64,000 bases of DNA from contig CAWFME010000004.1 in assembly GCA_963816955.1 (NCBI GenBank), forward strand, positions 558,001 to 622,000, read 5' to 3'. Every line of letters begins with the position of its first letter. The stretch's first letter is position 1. The stretch comes from DATFQI01 sp963816955. GTDB lineage: Bacteria; Actinomycetota; Thermoleophilia; Solirubrobacterales; Solirubrobacteraceae. The position numbers were made by a program, and so were the translations under genes. Below are positions 27,162-39,710 of this stretch, in pieces. The notes beneath the pieces are model-generated. The model did no database searches, had not been told where the DNA came from, and was given only the letters and a program-made list of their open reading frames with translations.

Positions 27162-27832
27162 GGCGGATCGAGGCCGCCAACGACGCGGGCTACGCGGCGC
27201 CGATCGGGCTCGCCGCCGACCCCGTCGTGTTCACGCTGCGCGACGGCCGGCTGCACGTCCTGCTCGCGCGCCGCCTCGAGGAGCCCCAGCGCGGCATGTT
27301 CGCCCTCCCCGGCGGCTTCGTCGGCGCGGAGGAGTCGCCCGAGCAGACCGCCGAGCGCAAGCTGCGCGAGAAGACCGGCGTGGGATCGGTGCACCTCGAG
27401 CAGCTGCGGACCTACGCCGAGCCCGAGCGCGACCCCCGCGGCTGGCTGCCGTCGATCGCCTACCTGGCGCTCGTCGCCCCGGAGGCGCTGCCCGAGCAGA
27501 CCCCGGCCGATCGCGACGCGAGCTGGCATCCCCTCGACTCGCTGCCCGAGCTCGCGCTCGACCACGCGCGGATCGTCGACGACGGGCTCTGGCGGCTGAA
27601 GGCCCGGATCGCCGACAAGGCGTGGTTCATGCGGGTCGGCGGAGGTCTGCTGCCCGAGGAGTTCACGTTGCGCCAGGCGCAGCAGCTCTACGAGGCGATC
27701 GCGGGGGAGTCCCTCGATCCCGCCAACTTCCGGCGCGATGTGAAGGCGACGGGGCTGCTGGCCGATACTGGCCGGCGCCGGTCGGAGGGCCCCGGCCGCC
27801 CGGGCACGCTCTACCGGCTGTTTTCGGGCTGA
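27158..27832 (+). CDS. NrtR-like protein: Nudix domain plus C-terminal winged helix
   Basis: A 224-aa protein. The N-terminal domain (1-150) keeps the Nudix fold signature GGFVGAEESPEQTAERKLRE but has Arg-Lys and Glu-Lys where the metal-binding REUxEE should be, so hydrolysis is doubtful. The C-terminal part (about 165-224) reads EEFTLRQAQQLYEAIAG, FRRDVKATGLL and GPGRPGTLYRL, the winged helix of NrtR regulators that sense ADP-ribose and control NAD synthesis genes. No NAD genes are next to it; the targets are unknown. Confidence 0.85.
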   Translation: MRRIEAANDAGYAAPIGLAADPVVFTLRDGRLHVLLARRLEEPQRGMFALPGGFVGAEESPEQTAERKLREKTGVGSVHLEQLRTYAEPERDPRGWLPSIAYLALVAPEALPEQTPADRDASWHPLDSLPELALDHARIVDDGLWRLKARIADKAWFMRVGGGLLPEEFTLRQAQQLYEAIAGESLDPANFRRDVKATGLLADTGRRRSEGPGRPGTLYRLFSG

Positions 27833-28009
27833 CAAAACGGACGCACCGCGGCCCCGGTATGCGAACTGACCGGAACGCGCGCGCGTGGCGCTGTAGAGCG
27901 GCACAGGAGCGTTCGACAGATGTACGACTCAACTTTTCCCACGCGCAATGCACGTGGCCGTACAGTCGGCGCACCTGGGAGGCACCAACTGTTGCAAAGG
28001 AAGGCACAG

Positions 28010-31801
<3,792 letters not shown>

Positions 31802-31825
31802 CCCGCCGGTACGCTTTCGCTCCGA

Positions 31826-31899
31826 GCCCCTGTAGCTCAGCTGGATAGAGCAGCGGACTTCTAATCCGCAGGTCGCTGGTTCGAATCCAGCCGGGGGCG
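31826..31899 (+). tRNA. tRNA-Arg (TCT), integration target
   Basis: A 74-nt cloverleaf: acceptor GCCCCTG pairing with CGGGGGC, D arm AGCTCAGCTGGATAGAGC, anticodon stem GGACT... with loop CTTCTAA (anticodon TCT), T arm GCTGG-TTCGAAT-CCAGC. Its last 43 bases are exactly repeated at 42403-42445, marking the attachment site of a genomic island whose integrase lies just downstream. Confidence 0.97.
31857..31899 (+). repeat. attL: 43-bp direct repeat inside tRNA-Arg
   Basis: From the anticodon loop to the tRNA 3' end this 43-bp sequence is identical to 42403-42445. The intact tRNA stays at the integrase end, as expected when the element carries a replacement 3' end. Confidence 0.93.
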
Positions 31900-31960
31900 T
31901 CTCTTTCTCCCTGCTGGCGCCGCTTTTCTGCTTCGCGGCGTGTTAGCCAGCACGAACATC

Positions 31961-31981
31961 GTGTCCCGAATGTGTCCCGAA
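31961..31981 (+). repeat. Tandem GTGTCCCGAA boxes between attL and integrase
   Basis: Two copies of GTGTCCCGAA at 31961 and 31972, an 11-base period, followed by TCGGGTTCCCGA. Placed between att and integrase start, they could be arm-type integrase sites; this is inference from position. Confidence 0.4.
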
Positions 31982-32036
31982 GGTCGGGTTCCCGAGGGGG
32001 CCAAATCCGCAGGCCGTCGCGGCCTATCTCGGCGCG

Positions 32037-33219
32037 ATGACCGCAGCGCAGCCGATCTCCGGGCACGTCTTCCGCTACGAGGGCAAGCGCCGCCCGACCT
32101 GGCGAGCCAAGTACCGCCTGCCCGACGGCCGCCAGGTGCAGAAGACGATCGGTCCCGCCTGGACCGCCCGCGGGCGTCCGCCGGCCGGCTACTGGACCAA
32201 GCGCACCGCCGAGGCCTGGCTCCGCCGCCTGCTCGTCGAGGCCGCGGCCGGGACGCTGCCCGGCATGGTCCGCACCGGCGCCACCGTGGCCGACGCCTGC
32301 GCCGAGTACCTGCGCTACATCGACCAGGACCGCCAGCGCAAGCCGTCGACGCTGCGCGACTACGACTCGATCTTCCGCAACCACGTCCTGCCGCACCTCG
32401 GCGAGATCCCGCTCGAGGACCTGACGGCCGAGCGAGTCGAGCGCTGGGCGGCCACCGAGATCGACCCGGACCGCCAGATGGCCAACCGCACGCGCGAGAA
32501 GACGATCACCGTCTTCCACGGCTGCATGGAGCGAGCCCGAAAGCTCCACCGCCTCCCGTTCAACCCGGTCGCCGACGTCGAGAAGCCCCGCACCGCCACG
32601 CGAACCGAGATCGAGGTCTTCTCCCCGGAGGAGGTCATGGCGCTCGTGCGCGCCGCCGAGTCCGAGCAGGACGCCGCGATCTTCCTCACCGCCGCGTTCA
32701 CCGGCCTCCGCCAGGGCGAGCTCATCGCGCTGCGCTGGCGAGACGTCGACTTCCCCGGCTCGGCGATCCGCGTCCGAGCCAGCTACACGAACGGCCACCT
32801 CACCTCGCCGAAGTCCGGCAAGGTCCGCTCGGTCCCGATGGCCGCCAAGGTCGCCGAGGCGCTCGCGCGGCTCGGCCAGCGCGAGTTCTTCACCGACGAG
32901 GACGACCTCGTCTTCGCGGCATCGTCGGCGGCTACCTCGACGGCTCCGCGCTCTCCAAGCGCTACCGAGCCGCGCTCGAGCGAGCCGCGCTCCGGCCGCT
33001 CCGCTTCCACGACCTCCGCCACACGTTCGGCACGCGGGTCATCGGCGTCGCCGACATCCGCCGCGTCCAGGAGTGGATGGGCCACGCGAACGTCCAGACG
33101 ACGATGCAGTACCTCCACTACGTCCCGCGCCCGCAGGACGCCGCGCTCGTCGGCCGCGCGTTCGAGCCCTCGCCGCCGCGCCCGACTTCGAGCCATCCGG
33201 CCAGGGCCGGCTCCTCTAG
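32037..33219 (+). CDS. Tyrosine-family site-specific integrase (frameshifted near 32928 and likely near 33180)
   Basis: About 394 aa when corrected. N-terminal arm-binding domain (TWRAKYRLPDGRQVQKTIG), SAM-like core-binding domain (ADACAEYLRYIDQDRQRKPS) and catalytic domain. Active residues: Arg in TGLRQGELIALRW, HDLRHTFGTR, and Tyr in HANVQTTMQYLHY. Between LVFA and IVGGYLDG one base (G) is missing near 32928. A second shift near 33180 would end the protein as DFEPSGQGRLL with a TAG at 33217; without it the frame runs on through the next two genes. It lies 137 bp after the tRNA and is the driver of the island. Confidence 0.85.
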
Positions 33220-33248
33220 GCGCCGGCGGAGGTTTCGTATTACGATTC

Positions 33249-33489
33249 ATGCTCGAGATCCATCCGTCGGCGCGCAAGCACGGCATCGCCGACGAGGACA
33301 TCGAGCACGCCGTGACCCACGCGATGGCCATCGACGACACCCACGACGACGGCCGCCTCTACATCGGCCCGGCCCGCAACGCCGCCCTGCTCGAGGTGCT
33401 CACGATCCCCGCCGTCGAGGGCTCCGAGCTCGCCATCCACGCCATGCGCATGCGACCCGAAGTACCGACACCTGCTCCCGGAGCGCTGA
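33249..33489 (+). CDS. Small toxin-like protein of a toxin-antitoxin pair (frameshift near 33462)
   Basis: About 79 aa: EIHPSARKHGIADEDIEHAV, GRLYIGPARNAALLEVLTI and IHAMRMRP. One extra G near 33462 breaks the frame; corrected, it ends KYRHLLPER with a TGA overlapping the next ATG (TGATG). This HGIxDEDIxHAV...IHAMxMRPxY pattern is, from memory, common in actinobacteria beside RHH antitoxins and is often called a BrnT-like or uncharacterised toxin. The mechanism is unknown; growth inhibition is inferred from the partner. Confidence 0.65.
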
Positions 33490-33770
33490 TGGCACCCAAG
33501 AAGACATACGGCACGACCCGCAGCGGCCGGACACTCGACGACGAGCTGATCGAGGAGCTCGCCGCCGAAGCCGAACGCGGCTACGACGTCGACGAGATCC
33601 TCCGCCGCCGCGGAGGCCGGCCGCCGATCGGCTCAGGCCCGGCCACCGTCGAGTCCGTCCGCCTCGATCCCGAGCTCCGGCGCGCGCTCGCGGAGCGCGC
33701 CGAGCGGGATCACGAGTCCACGTCCTCAGTCATCCGCAAGGCGCTGCGCAGTTACCTCAGATCAGGCTGA
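33489..33770 (+). CDS. Ribbon-helix-helix antitoxin-like protein
   Basis: A 93-aa protein. N-terminal part: APKKTYGTTRSGRTLDDELI and a GYDVDEILRRRGGRPPIG linker. C-terminal part: SVRLDPELRRALAERAERDH and SSVIRKALRSYLRSG, a CopG/Arc-type RHH DNA-binding domain. It overlaps the toxin-like gene by one base, the usual coupled order toxin then RHH antitoxin seen with this family. It probably represses its own operon. Confidence 0.75.
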   Translation: MAPKKTYGTTRSGRTLDDELIEELAAEAERGYDVDEILRRRGGRPPIGSGPATVESVRLDPELRRALAERAERDHESTSSVIRKALRSYLRSG

Positions 33771-33962
33771 CGCACGACGGCTCAAGGGCTGCTGCATGTC
33801 GCGGGAGAGCAGCAGTCGAGTTCCTGACGCGCAGTTGCGAGCCGTTACGAAGGACCACTCTTGGCTACATTCGCGCGGCTGCTCACCACCCAAATCGAAC
33901 CAGCCAACAGGCCCGAAACAGCGCATCGCTCTGCACCATTGCTTAGGATCTGTTGCCACCAG

Positions 33963-35099
33963 GTGGCGTTCGACACTACCCAGCCAGCACATCAGGCCCT
34001 GCGCAACATCGTGGCCGAACGCACCCGCCCACTCTTAGCCTGGGTGGGTGCGGGGCTTAGCAAGCCCGCCGGCATGCCTCTCTGGGGAGAAATGCGCGAC
34101 TCCCTGGTCGAGGCACTTGAGCTAAAAGCAAACTCGCTCGACCACACAGGCGCTAAGCGAGCCCGCGCGCTTGCTGCCAACGCGTCGAGAGAGGCCAATC
34201 TCTGGCAGGCTTTTGAGTTGCTACAGCAAGGTCTACAGCCGGCCGCCTTCCACGATCAAGTGCGAAAGGCTCTCCAGACCGCCGTCAGTGTCGAGATCCC
34301 GACCGCATACGTACTGCTGTGGGACCTACCGCTCCGGGGCGTGTTGAACCTCAATCTCGACGGTCTGGCTACCCGGGCGCTGCTCCAGCATGGAGCTGGT
34401 GGCGCCGCGTCAGTCCAGCACAACGGTCGCGATCTAGCGAGGCTGCGACACGTTCTCACGGGACAAGCGCCCTTCATCGGCAATCTCCACGGCTGGCTCG
34501 ACGACACGAACTCGTGGGTATTCACGCAGACAGAGATCCAACGACTCCTCTCGGATGAGGTCTACACGGAGTTCCTTCGGATCTGCTTGTCGATGCATAC
34601 GGTCCTTTTCCTCGGTATCACGGTTGACGACTTCGCCGTCGGCGGACTATTGGAGTCGCTCTCTCGTCAAGGAGTGCAGACCCCGACGCACTACTGGTTG
34701 ACCCACCGTACCGACGCGCTGACTGACTACTGGGCGCAGCGCGCGGGAGTAGACGTCATCCGGTACGGGGTCGCGGGCGGCGATCATTCGGCAGTCGAGG
34801 AATTCCTGTCGGACTTGGCTCGCGCGCGCCCCGCGGCTGAGTCACCAGCTCCGCCGGTTGCGCTCGGACGGCCTAGTAATGAGCACGAAGTGCCCTCACC
34901 CGACGAGATGAGTACATGGGCGCCGGACCGAATCCGTGAGGCATTAAAAACGCTCACGCCACGTCAATCCTCCGCCCGGATACGGATGAGGCTCACGTCG
35001 CATACCAGACGTTCCTGCAGGCGTACCGGTTCCCCATCTACCAAGCTTGGTACCTCAGCCGAGAGCCGGGCGAAAATAGGGTCCTTGGATACACGTTAG
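33963..35099 (+). CDS. SIR2-like domain of a SIR2/protein-kinase defence candidate (frame breaks near 34960)
   Basis: About 330 residues of SIR2_2-type sequence from a GTG at 33963. Nucleotide-binding motif AWVGAGLSKPAGMPLWGEM, the NLNLDGLATRAL stretch (equivalent of TQNxD), GNLHGWLDD with the catalytic His, and TVLFLGITVDDFAVGGLLES. Such domains in defence proteins destroy NAD+ on infection. Sequence is native-like until about ALKTLT (34950); after that this frame is noise to 35099, while another frame continues into a kinase. GC content is lower than around it and TTA codons occur, so it is acquired DNA. No RBS is evident; an upstream TTG at 33861 is possible. Confidence 0.75.
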   Translation: MAFDTTQPAHQALRNIVAERTRPLLAWVGAGLSKPAGMPLWGEMRDSLVEALELKANSLDHTGAKRARALAANASREANLWQAFELLQQGLQPAAFHDQVRKALQTAVSVEIPTAYVLLWDLPLRGVLNLNLDGLATRALLQHGAGGAASVQHNGRDLARLRHVLTGQAPFIGNLHGWLDDTNSWVFTQTEIQRLLSDEVYTEFLRICLSMHTVLFLGITVDDFAVGGLLESLSRQGVQTPTHYWLTHRTDALTDYWAQRAGVDVIRYGVAGGDHSAVEEFLSDLARARPAAESPAPPVALGRPSNEHEVPSPDEMSTWAPDRIREALKTLTPRQSSARIRMRLTSHTRRSCRRTGSPSTKLGTSAESRAKIGSLDTR

Positions 35100-35949
35100 T
35101 GAGAGACATTGCCCGTGGCGCGTTCGGTCGAGTCTGACTGAAGCCACGGCGGAGGACGGCAGCAAGGTAGCAATCAAGGTACTGCTCGAGGACATTCGAC
35201 AGGACCCATTGTCGCTTCACGCTTTCCGACGTGGCGTGCAATCTATGAGGATCCTGAGCGACCGTGGGGTCGAAGGCATGGTGCAGTACCGAGAAGCCTC
35301 AGAGATTCCTGCGCTGGTTGTCATGGACTACGTGGACGGCCCCAACCTCGCCACCGCTAGAGAGGCGGGCTACCTCGATGAATGGCCCGTCCTGCTACGC
35401 GTAGCTAGTGAGTTGACCACGGTCGTGCGACGAGCCCACTCGCTCCCCGAGCGCGTGCTCCATCGAGACCTCAGGCCCGAGAACGTGATGTTGCGCGACT
35501 ACTACACGCCTGGCATCGATTGGCAACTCGTAGTGCTCGACTTTGACCTATCCTGGCACCGAGACGCGAACCAGCGCTCAGTCCTACACACGAGCTCTGC
35601 CGGTTACCTCGCCCCTGAGCAGATGCACCGGACACCAGGCGTTTCGACGCGAAGCGCACTCGTCGATTCTTTTGGCCTGGGCATGACGTTGCTTTACCTG
35701 TGTCGCGGGACCGATCCTTCGCCCGACGAGCATCTCCAAGTAGGTTGGCTAGACACGATCCGAGCCGCGTGCAAAAGCGTGGGGCCGGCGAGTTGGGCAT
35801 CAGTTCCCAAGCGGTTCGAACGGATGATCCGGAAATGTACGGACGACACGCAATCTGCCCGCTGGGATCTTGCGACTATTGAGGGTGAGCTGCACCGATT
35901 GCGGACAGCTGTTGACGCGCCGCAGAACTTGAAGTCCACAGAGCCTTAA
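34973..35949 (+). CDS. Serine/threonine protein kinase domain continuing the SIR2-like gene (frameshift near 35134)
   Basis: From 34973 the second frame reads DEAHVAYQTFLQAYRFPIYQ and LVRDIARGAFGRV (the Gly-rich loop), then hits a TGA at 35135. The frame starting at 35134 resumes with LTEATAEDGSKVAIKVLLED (catalytic Lys), ALVVMDYVDGPNL, VLHRDLRPENVML (HRD loop), LVVLDFDLSW (DFD for DFG) and SAGYLAPEQ. This is a near-complete eukaryotic-type kinase; one missing base explains the break. No start codon with an RBS separates it from the SIR2 part, so I infer one long polypeptide. The DFG glycine is replaced, so activity should be tested, not assumed. Confidence 0.72.
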
Positions 35950-36335
35950 CGGAAGAACTTGCGGCTCAGAGCAGAGCGTTCCACGACTACGATTGGGACT
36001 CCGACGCGCTACGAGCGACGAAGGCGTTTCCGACCGGCTTGAGCTATGCACTGGGCACGGACCTGCAGAGAGAACGCGTCCTGCTCACCGTTACATGGGC
36101 TGCGACGGGAGTTGAGCGAGGCGGAATTCGGAAGTACTTAGGCCCAGCAGCGAGAACGGCCCGTGATCAGCTGACTGCTGCGGGATGGCGACAAGTCCGA
36201 ATCGTTGACGAGGGTAAGAGCCTCGAGATGTACGCCCACCTGCCGACGGCCAGCCTTACCGCCGGCGACATGTTGCGACGTATCGAGGACGTTGCGGCTC
36301 AACTTGACCGAGCCATGGAGAACCTGAGGTTCTGA
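35946..36335 (+). CDS. C-terminal domain following the kinase, possibly the end of the same protein
   Basis: The kinase frame ends STEP at 35949, but another frame across the same site reads LTEELAAQSRAFHDYDWDSD and continues without a break through YALGTDLQRERVLLTVTWA and GGIRKYLGPAARTARDQLTA to LDRAMENLRF at 36335. Adding one G (GAGCC to GAGGCC near 35943) joins it to the kinase. No family recognised; it is about 129 residues, mixed alpha/beta. If separate, an in-frame TTG at 36039 (ending the DSDALRATKAFPTG run) is the only likely start. Confidence 0.55.
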   Translation, partial: LTEELAAQSRAFHDYDWDSDALRATKAFPTGLSYALGTDLQRERVLLTVTWAATGVERGGIRKYLGPAARTARDQLTAAGWRQVRIVDEGKSLEMYAHLPTASLTAGDMLRRIEDVAAQLDRAMENLRF

Positions 36336-36775
36336 GTGGCCGGTTGCGCGACCTCTGAGCGCCCGCAGCGTGACGAACACGAGCACCGACCTGGCTGCCT
36401 CGGCACCGATCAGGCGAACCTCATCGGGAGTTGACCGCAGGGGAAGCCCGCCTGCCCGCTGTCCCATTCGCATGTAGCGAGACCCTTCGGCGTCGCGCTA
36501 TCGCTTCCGGCGTGCCAGCAGCACTCACGCGCCACCCGAAAACCCCAAATCAGAACGACCCCCAAGACGTCCTCCCGATGGGCCCTGGACCAGATCGACC
36601 CCATACGAAGGCATACCGGTGTCCACCGACTTCGGTCCAGGCCGTAGCTCGTCGGTCTACGAGGCCCTTCTTAGCCCAACCGCAACAAACGGGCACGCAC
36701 TTGCACACTCTCCGTGTGCAGGGCCCGGAAGGCCTTGCAGGGACGCAGCGGCGATCGTCCGCTGGCGGCCATAGC
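36336..36775. other. No gene seen
   Basis: Stops in all frames or only short, compositionally odd open frames. No RNA gene or clear repeat. It separates the SIR2/kinase gene from the first IS110 copy and may be decayed mobile DNA. Confidence 0.5.
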
Positions 36776-36954
36776 CTCGGCGCGGCGGGCTGACTCTGCA
36801 CTTGCCTGTCGCCTTGCGGCTGACCGGACACCAGTCATGTCGCCCGCCGCGTCCGAGGATCCCAGCGTGACTTGATAGGAGCGTGGCTTAAGACGCCCCG
36901 AGAGCGTGCTGTCCGCTGGCGATCCGCCTAACGCGAGCAAGAGGAGGATCGAGG
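36776..36954 (+). ncRNA. IS110 left-end noncoding region, candidate bridge RNA (copy 1)
   Basis: About 179 bases upstream of the first IS110 transposase align along their whole length with 38078-38261 upstream of the second, sharing CTCGGCGCGGCGGGCTGAC, TGTCGCCCGCCGCGTCCGAG and ATAGGAGCGTGG. IS110 elements are known to encode a structured bridge RNA of about this size in their noncoding end. The RNA itself is inferred. Confidence 0.4.
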
Positions 36955-38006
36955 GTGATCGTAATCGGCGTCGACGCGCACAGCCAGACGCACACCGCGG
37001 CGGCGATCGACGGCAACACGGGCGAGCAGCTCGGTGTCCGGGAGGTCCGGGCGCGAACAGGCTGGGCACGAGCAGCTGCTGGCTGGGCGCAGCATCTCGG
37101 GACCGAGCGGGTGTGGGCGATCGAGGACTGCCGGCATCTCTCAAGCGGCCTGGAGCGACTGCTGCTCGAGGCCGGCGAGAAGGTGCTGCGGGTGCCGCCG
37201 AAGCTGATGGCCAGCTCGCGCAAGACGGTCCGCTCGTTCGGCAAGTCTGATGCGATCGATGCGCTCGCCGTCGCGCGCGCCGCGCTGCGCGAACCGGATC
37301 TGCCCGAGGCGCGCCCGGCCGGCGCCGAGCGCGAGCTGCGGCTGCTCTCTGATCATCGCGAGGACCTCGTCCAGGACGGCACCCGCTATCAGAAGCGGTT
37401 GCGCTGGCATCTGCACGAGATCGACCCTGAGCTGGCCCCGGCCGCCCGGGGCGCGGGGAAGGCCCGCAACCTCGATCGCCTCGCCCGCCAGCTGGCCCGG
37501 CGCGAGCAGACCACGCAGGTTCGGATCTGCCGCGAGCTGATCCGCCGCATCCGTGAGCTGGCCAAGCGCGTCTCAGAGCTCGACCGCGAGCTCGCGGTCC
37601 TCGTCACCGCCAACAACCGCGCGCTGCTCGAGATCCGCGGCTGCGGTGTCATCACCGCCGCTCGCATCCTCGCCGAAGTCGGCGACCCGAGCGATTCAAG
37701 AGCGAGGCCCGGCTGGCCAGCTACGCCGGCGTCGCCCCCTTGGACGCCTCCTCAGGCCGACAACAGCGCCACCGGCTCAACCGCGCCGGCAACCGGCGCC
37801 TCAACCGCGCGCTCTACACGATCGCGCTGACCCAGATCCGCATCCACCCGCCGGCCCGCGACTACTTCGCCCGCCGCCTGACCGAAGGCAAGACCCGCCG
37901 CGAGGCCCTGCGCGCGCTCAAGCGCCAGCTCATCCGCAGCATCTACCGCATCCTCGCCGGCTCGGCGCCCCGCCCGGTTCTAGATATCCCCACCCCAATG
38001 AATTGA
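36955..38006 (+). CDS. IS110-family transposase, copy 1 (frameshift near 37692)
   Basis: GTG start at 36955 after GGAGG. About 350 aa when corrected. DEDD-type RuvC-like motifs: GVDAHSQTHTAAAID, WAIEDCRHLSSGLERLL, and FGKSDAIDALAVARAAL. After AEVGDPS one base is missing; the next frame resumes RFKSEARLASYAGVAPLDASSG, which has the serine of the C-terminal Tnp_20 domain, and RHRLNRAGNRRLNRALY, ending at 38006. The second copy is intact and gives the expected sequence across the break. Confidence 0.9.
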
Positions 38007-38077
38007 CAGAAAACGACATAGGAGCGACTTCTTGCGAAGGTGCCTGGGCGGCTGGCCCGTCCGGGTCGGTTGGGAGT

Positions 38078-38261
38078 CTCGGCGCGGCGGGCTGACCCAG
38101 CACCTTGCATGTCGCCGTTGGCTGACCGCACACGGTTGTGTCGCCCGCCGCGTCCGAGGGTTGCCGGCGTGACCTCATAGGAGCGTGGCCTAGACGCCCG
38201 AAATGAAGTGCTGTCCACCGGCGATCCGATTCCCCAATGCGGCGAAGGGAAGGGATCAGCG
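38078..38261 (+). ncRNA. IS110 left-end noncoding region, candidate bridge RNA (copy 2)
   Basis: Counterpart of 36776-36954, upstream of the intact transposase, similar at about three quarters of positions by eye with the conserved blocks in the same order. Differences cluster in short internal stretches, which is where guide loops would vary. Function as bridge RNA is inference. Confidence 0.4.
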
Positions 38262-39344
38262 GTGATCGTAATCGGCGTCGACGCGCACAAGCAGACGCAC
38301 ACCGTCGTGGCCGTCGAGCAGGGCACCGGCCGGCTGCTCGGCGAGGTGACCGTCGAGGCGCGCGAGGCGGGCTTCGTCCGCCTGGTGGCGTTCGCGGATC
38401 GCCACGGCGACGGCGAGCGCGTCTGGGCGATCGAGGACTGCCGGCACGTCTCCGGCGGCCTGGAGCGGTTCCTGCTCAGAGCGGGGGAGACGGTCGTTCG
38501 GGTGCCGCCGAAGATGATGGCCAGCGAGCGCCGCGCGGCTCGCAGCTTCGGCAAGTCCGACTCGATCGACGCGCTCGCGGTCGCGCGCGCGTTCCTGCGC
38601 GAGCCCGACCTGCCGCTGGCCCGCCTGGACGGACCGGAGCGCGAGATCGCGCTGCTGGTCGACTACCGCGCCGATCTGGTCGCGGAGTCGACCAAGCTGC
38701 AGAGCCGGGTCCGCTGGCTGCTGCACGACCTCGACCCCGAGCTGGCGCCGGCCGATCGCGGGCTGCGCAACGAGGGCGTACTGGTCACGCTCGCGCGCCG
38801 GCTGGCGCGCCGCGAGCAGACCGCGCACGTCCGGGTCTGCCGCGACCGCGTCCGGCGGCTGCGCGAGCTCACGAGGCAGATCAAGGCGCTCGAGCGCGAG
38901 CTCGCGCCGCTGGTCGCCAAGCAGGGCGCGCCGCTGCTCGATATCCCCGGCTGCGGGCTGGTCACCGCCGCCCGCCTGCTCGCCGAGATCGGCCAGATCG
39001 AGCGCTTCCGGACGGATGCGCAGCTGGCCATCTACGCCGGCGCCGCGCCGCTGGACGCGTCCTCGGGCAAGCAACGCCGCCACCGGCTCAACCGGGCCGG
39101 CAACCGCCAGCTCAACAGCGCCCTGCACGTGATCGCGCTCACCCAGGCCCGCATCCACCCCGGCGCGCGCGACTACATCGCCCGCCACCGCGCCGAGGGC
39201 AAGAGCAGCGCCGAAGCACTGCGGGCGCTCAAGCGCCACCTCGCCCGCCGCATCTTCCGGCTCTTCAAGGCCATGCACGCCGCCGCCGCGGCGGCCGCCC
39301 CCGCCCCGATCCAGATAGCCACCCCCATCAAGTCATTGACATAG
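38262..39344 (+). CDS. IS110-family transposase, copy 2 (intact)
   Basis: 360 aa from the GTG at 38262, with AGGGAAGGGA upstream. Motifs: VIVIGVDAHKQTHTVVAVEQ, WAIEDCRHVSGGLERFL, FGKSDSIDALAVARAFL, IPGCGLVTAARLLAEIG and APLDASSGKQRRHRLNRAGN with the catalytic Ser region. It is related to but clearly distinct from copy 1, so the pair is two separate insertions, the second placed at the right end of the first. Confidence 0.94.
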   Translation: MIVIGVDAHKQTHTVVAVEQGTGRLLGEVTVEAREAGFVRLVAFADRHGDGERVWAIEDCRHVSGGLERFLLRAGETVVRVPPKMMASERRAARSFGKSDSIDALAVARAFLREPDLPLARLDGPEREIALLVDYRADLVAESTKLQSRVRWLLHDLDPELAPADRGLRNEGVLVTLARRLARREQTAHVRVCRDRVRRLRELTRQIKALERELAPLVAKQGAPLLDIPGCGLVTAARLLAEIGQIERFRTDAQLAIYAGAAPLDASSGKQRRHRLNRAGNRQLNSALHVIALTQARIHPGARDYIARHRAEGKSSAEALRALKRHLARRIFRLFKAMHAAAAAAAPAPIQIATPIKSLT

Positions 39345-39363
39345 GAGCAACACGTGGTGCGCC

Positions 39364-39377
39364 GTATACGCGTATAC
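39364..39377. promoter_or_regulatory. 14-bp palindrome, likely RHH operator
   Basis: GTATACGCGTATAC is a perfect inverted repeat nine bases before the ATG of the RHH-type gene at 39387 and overlaps TATACG, a -10-like box. Position and symmetry suit autorepression. Confidence 0.55.
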
Positions 39378-39386
39378 GATCGGGCG

Positions 39387-39710
39387 ATGAGTCGGAGGGG
39401 CCGCACTCGAAGCCGCAAAAGCGCCAGCACATCATCGAGCACGAGCGAGGCTCGTCGAGATCGAATGGCTCGGGTCCAGGTGTCGGACGAGACCTGGGCC
39501 GACTTCCGTGCTGCCGCAGGGCGCCGGCCCATCAGCGAGGTTCTGGGCGACCTCGTTAGCCGCGAGGTCGATCGCTACCGATCGAAGCGCCTCCGCGACG
39601 GTCTGCTTGATCCGGACGCGCTGGTAGACGCGCTTGAGGACGCCCGGCGACAACATGCCGACCGAGCGGTGATCGTCGATCGACTCGAGCGGCTGAGCCG
39701 CCCGAGCTAG
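39387..39710 (+). CDS. Ribbon-helix-helix-type small DNA-binding protein
   Basis: 107 aa from the ATG at 39387; a shorter form could begin at 39465 (MARVQVSDETWADFRAAAG). The Ser/Arg-rich first 25 residues are doubtful. RVQVSDETWADFRAAAGRRP and ISEVLGDLVSREVDRY form an RHH-like unit; an acidic helical tail follows (DPDALVDALEDARRQHA). No toxin partner overlaps it. A 3' fragment of a homologue is at about 42237-42361, at the other right end of the island. Confidence 0.6.
   Translation: MSRRGRTRSRKSASTSSSTSEARRDRMARVQVSDETWADFRAAAGRRPISEVLGDLVSREVDRYRSKRLRDGLLDPDALVDALEDARRQHADRAVIVDRLERLSRPS

Noticed and set aside
31940..33946. Single long protein from the integrase into the TA genes
   Set aside because: Past about 33180 this frame has no family-like content and overlaps two better-supported genes.
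34940..34960. Programmed frameshift at TTAAAAAC in the SIR2/kinase gene
   Set aside because: No X-XXY-YYZ heptamer in the right frame, and other breaks in the same gene have no slippery run. Sequence error is simpler.
36431..36793. Open frame before the first IS110 copy
   Set aside because: Composition is not protein-like and it runs into the conserved IS110 noncoding end.
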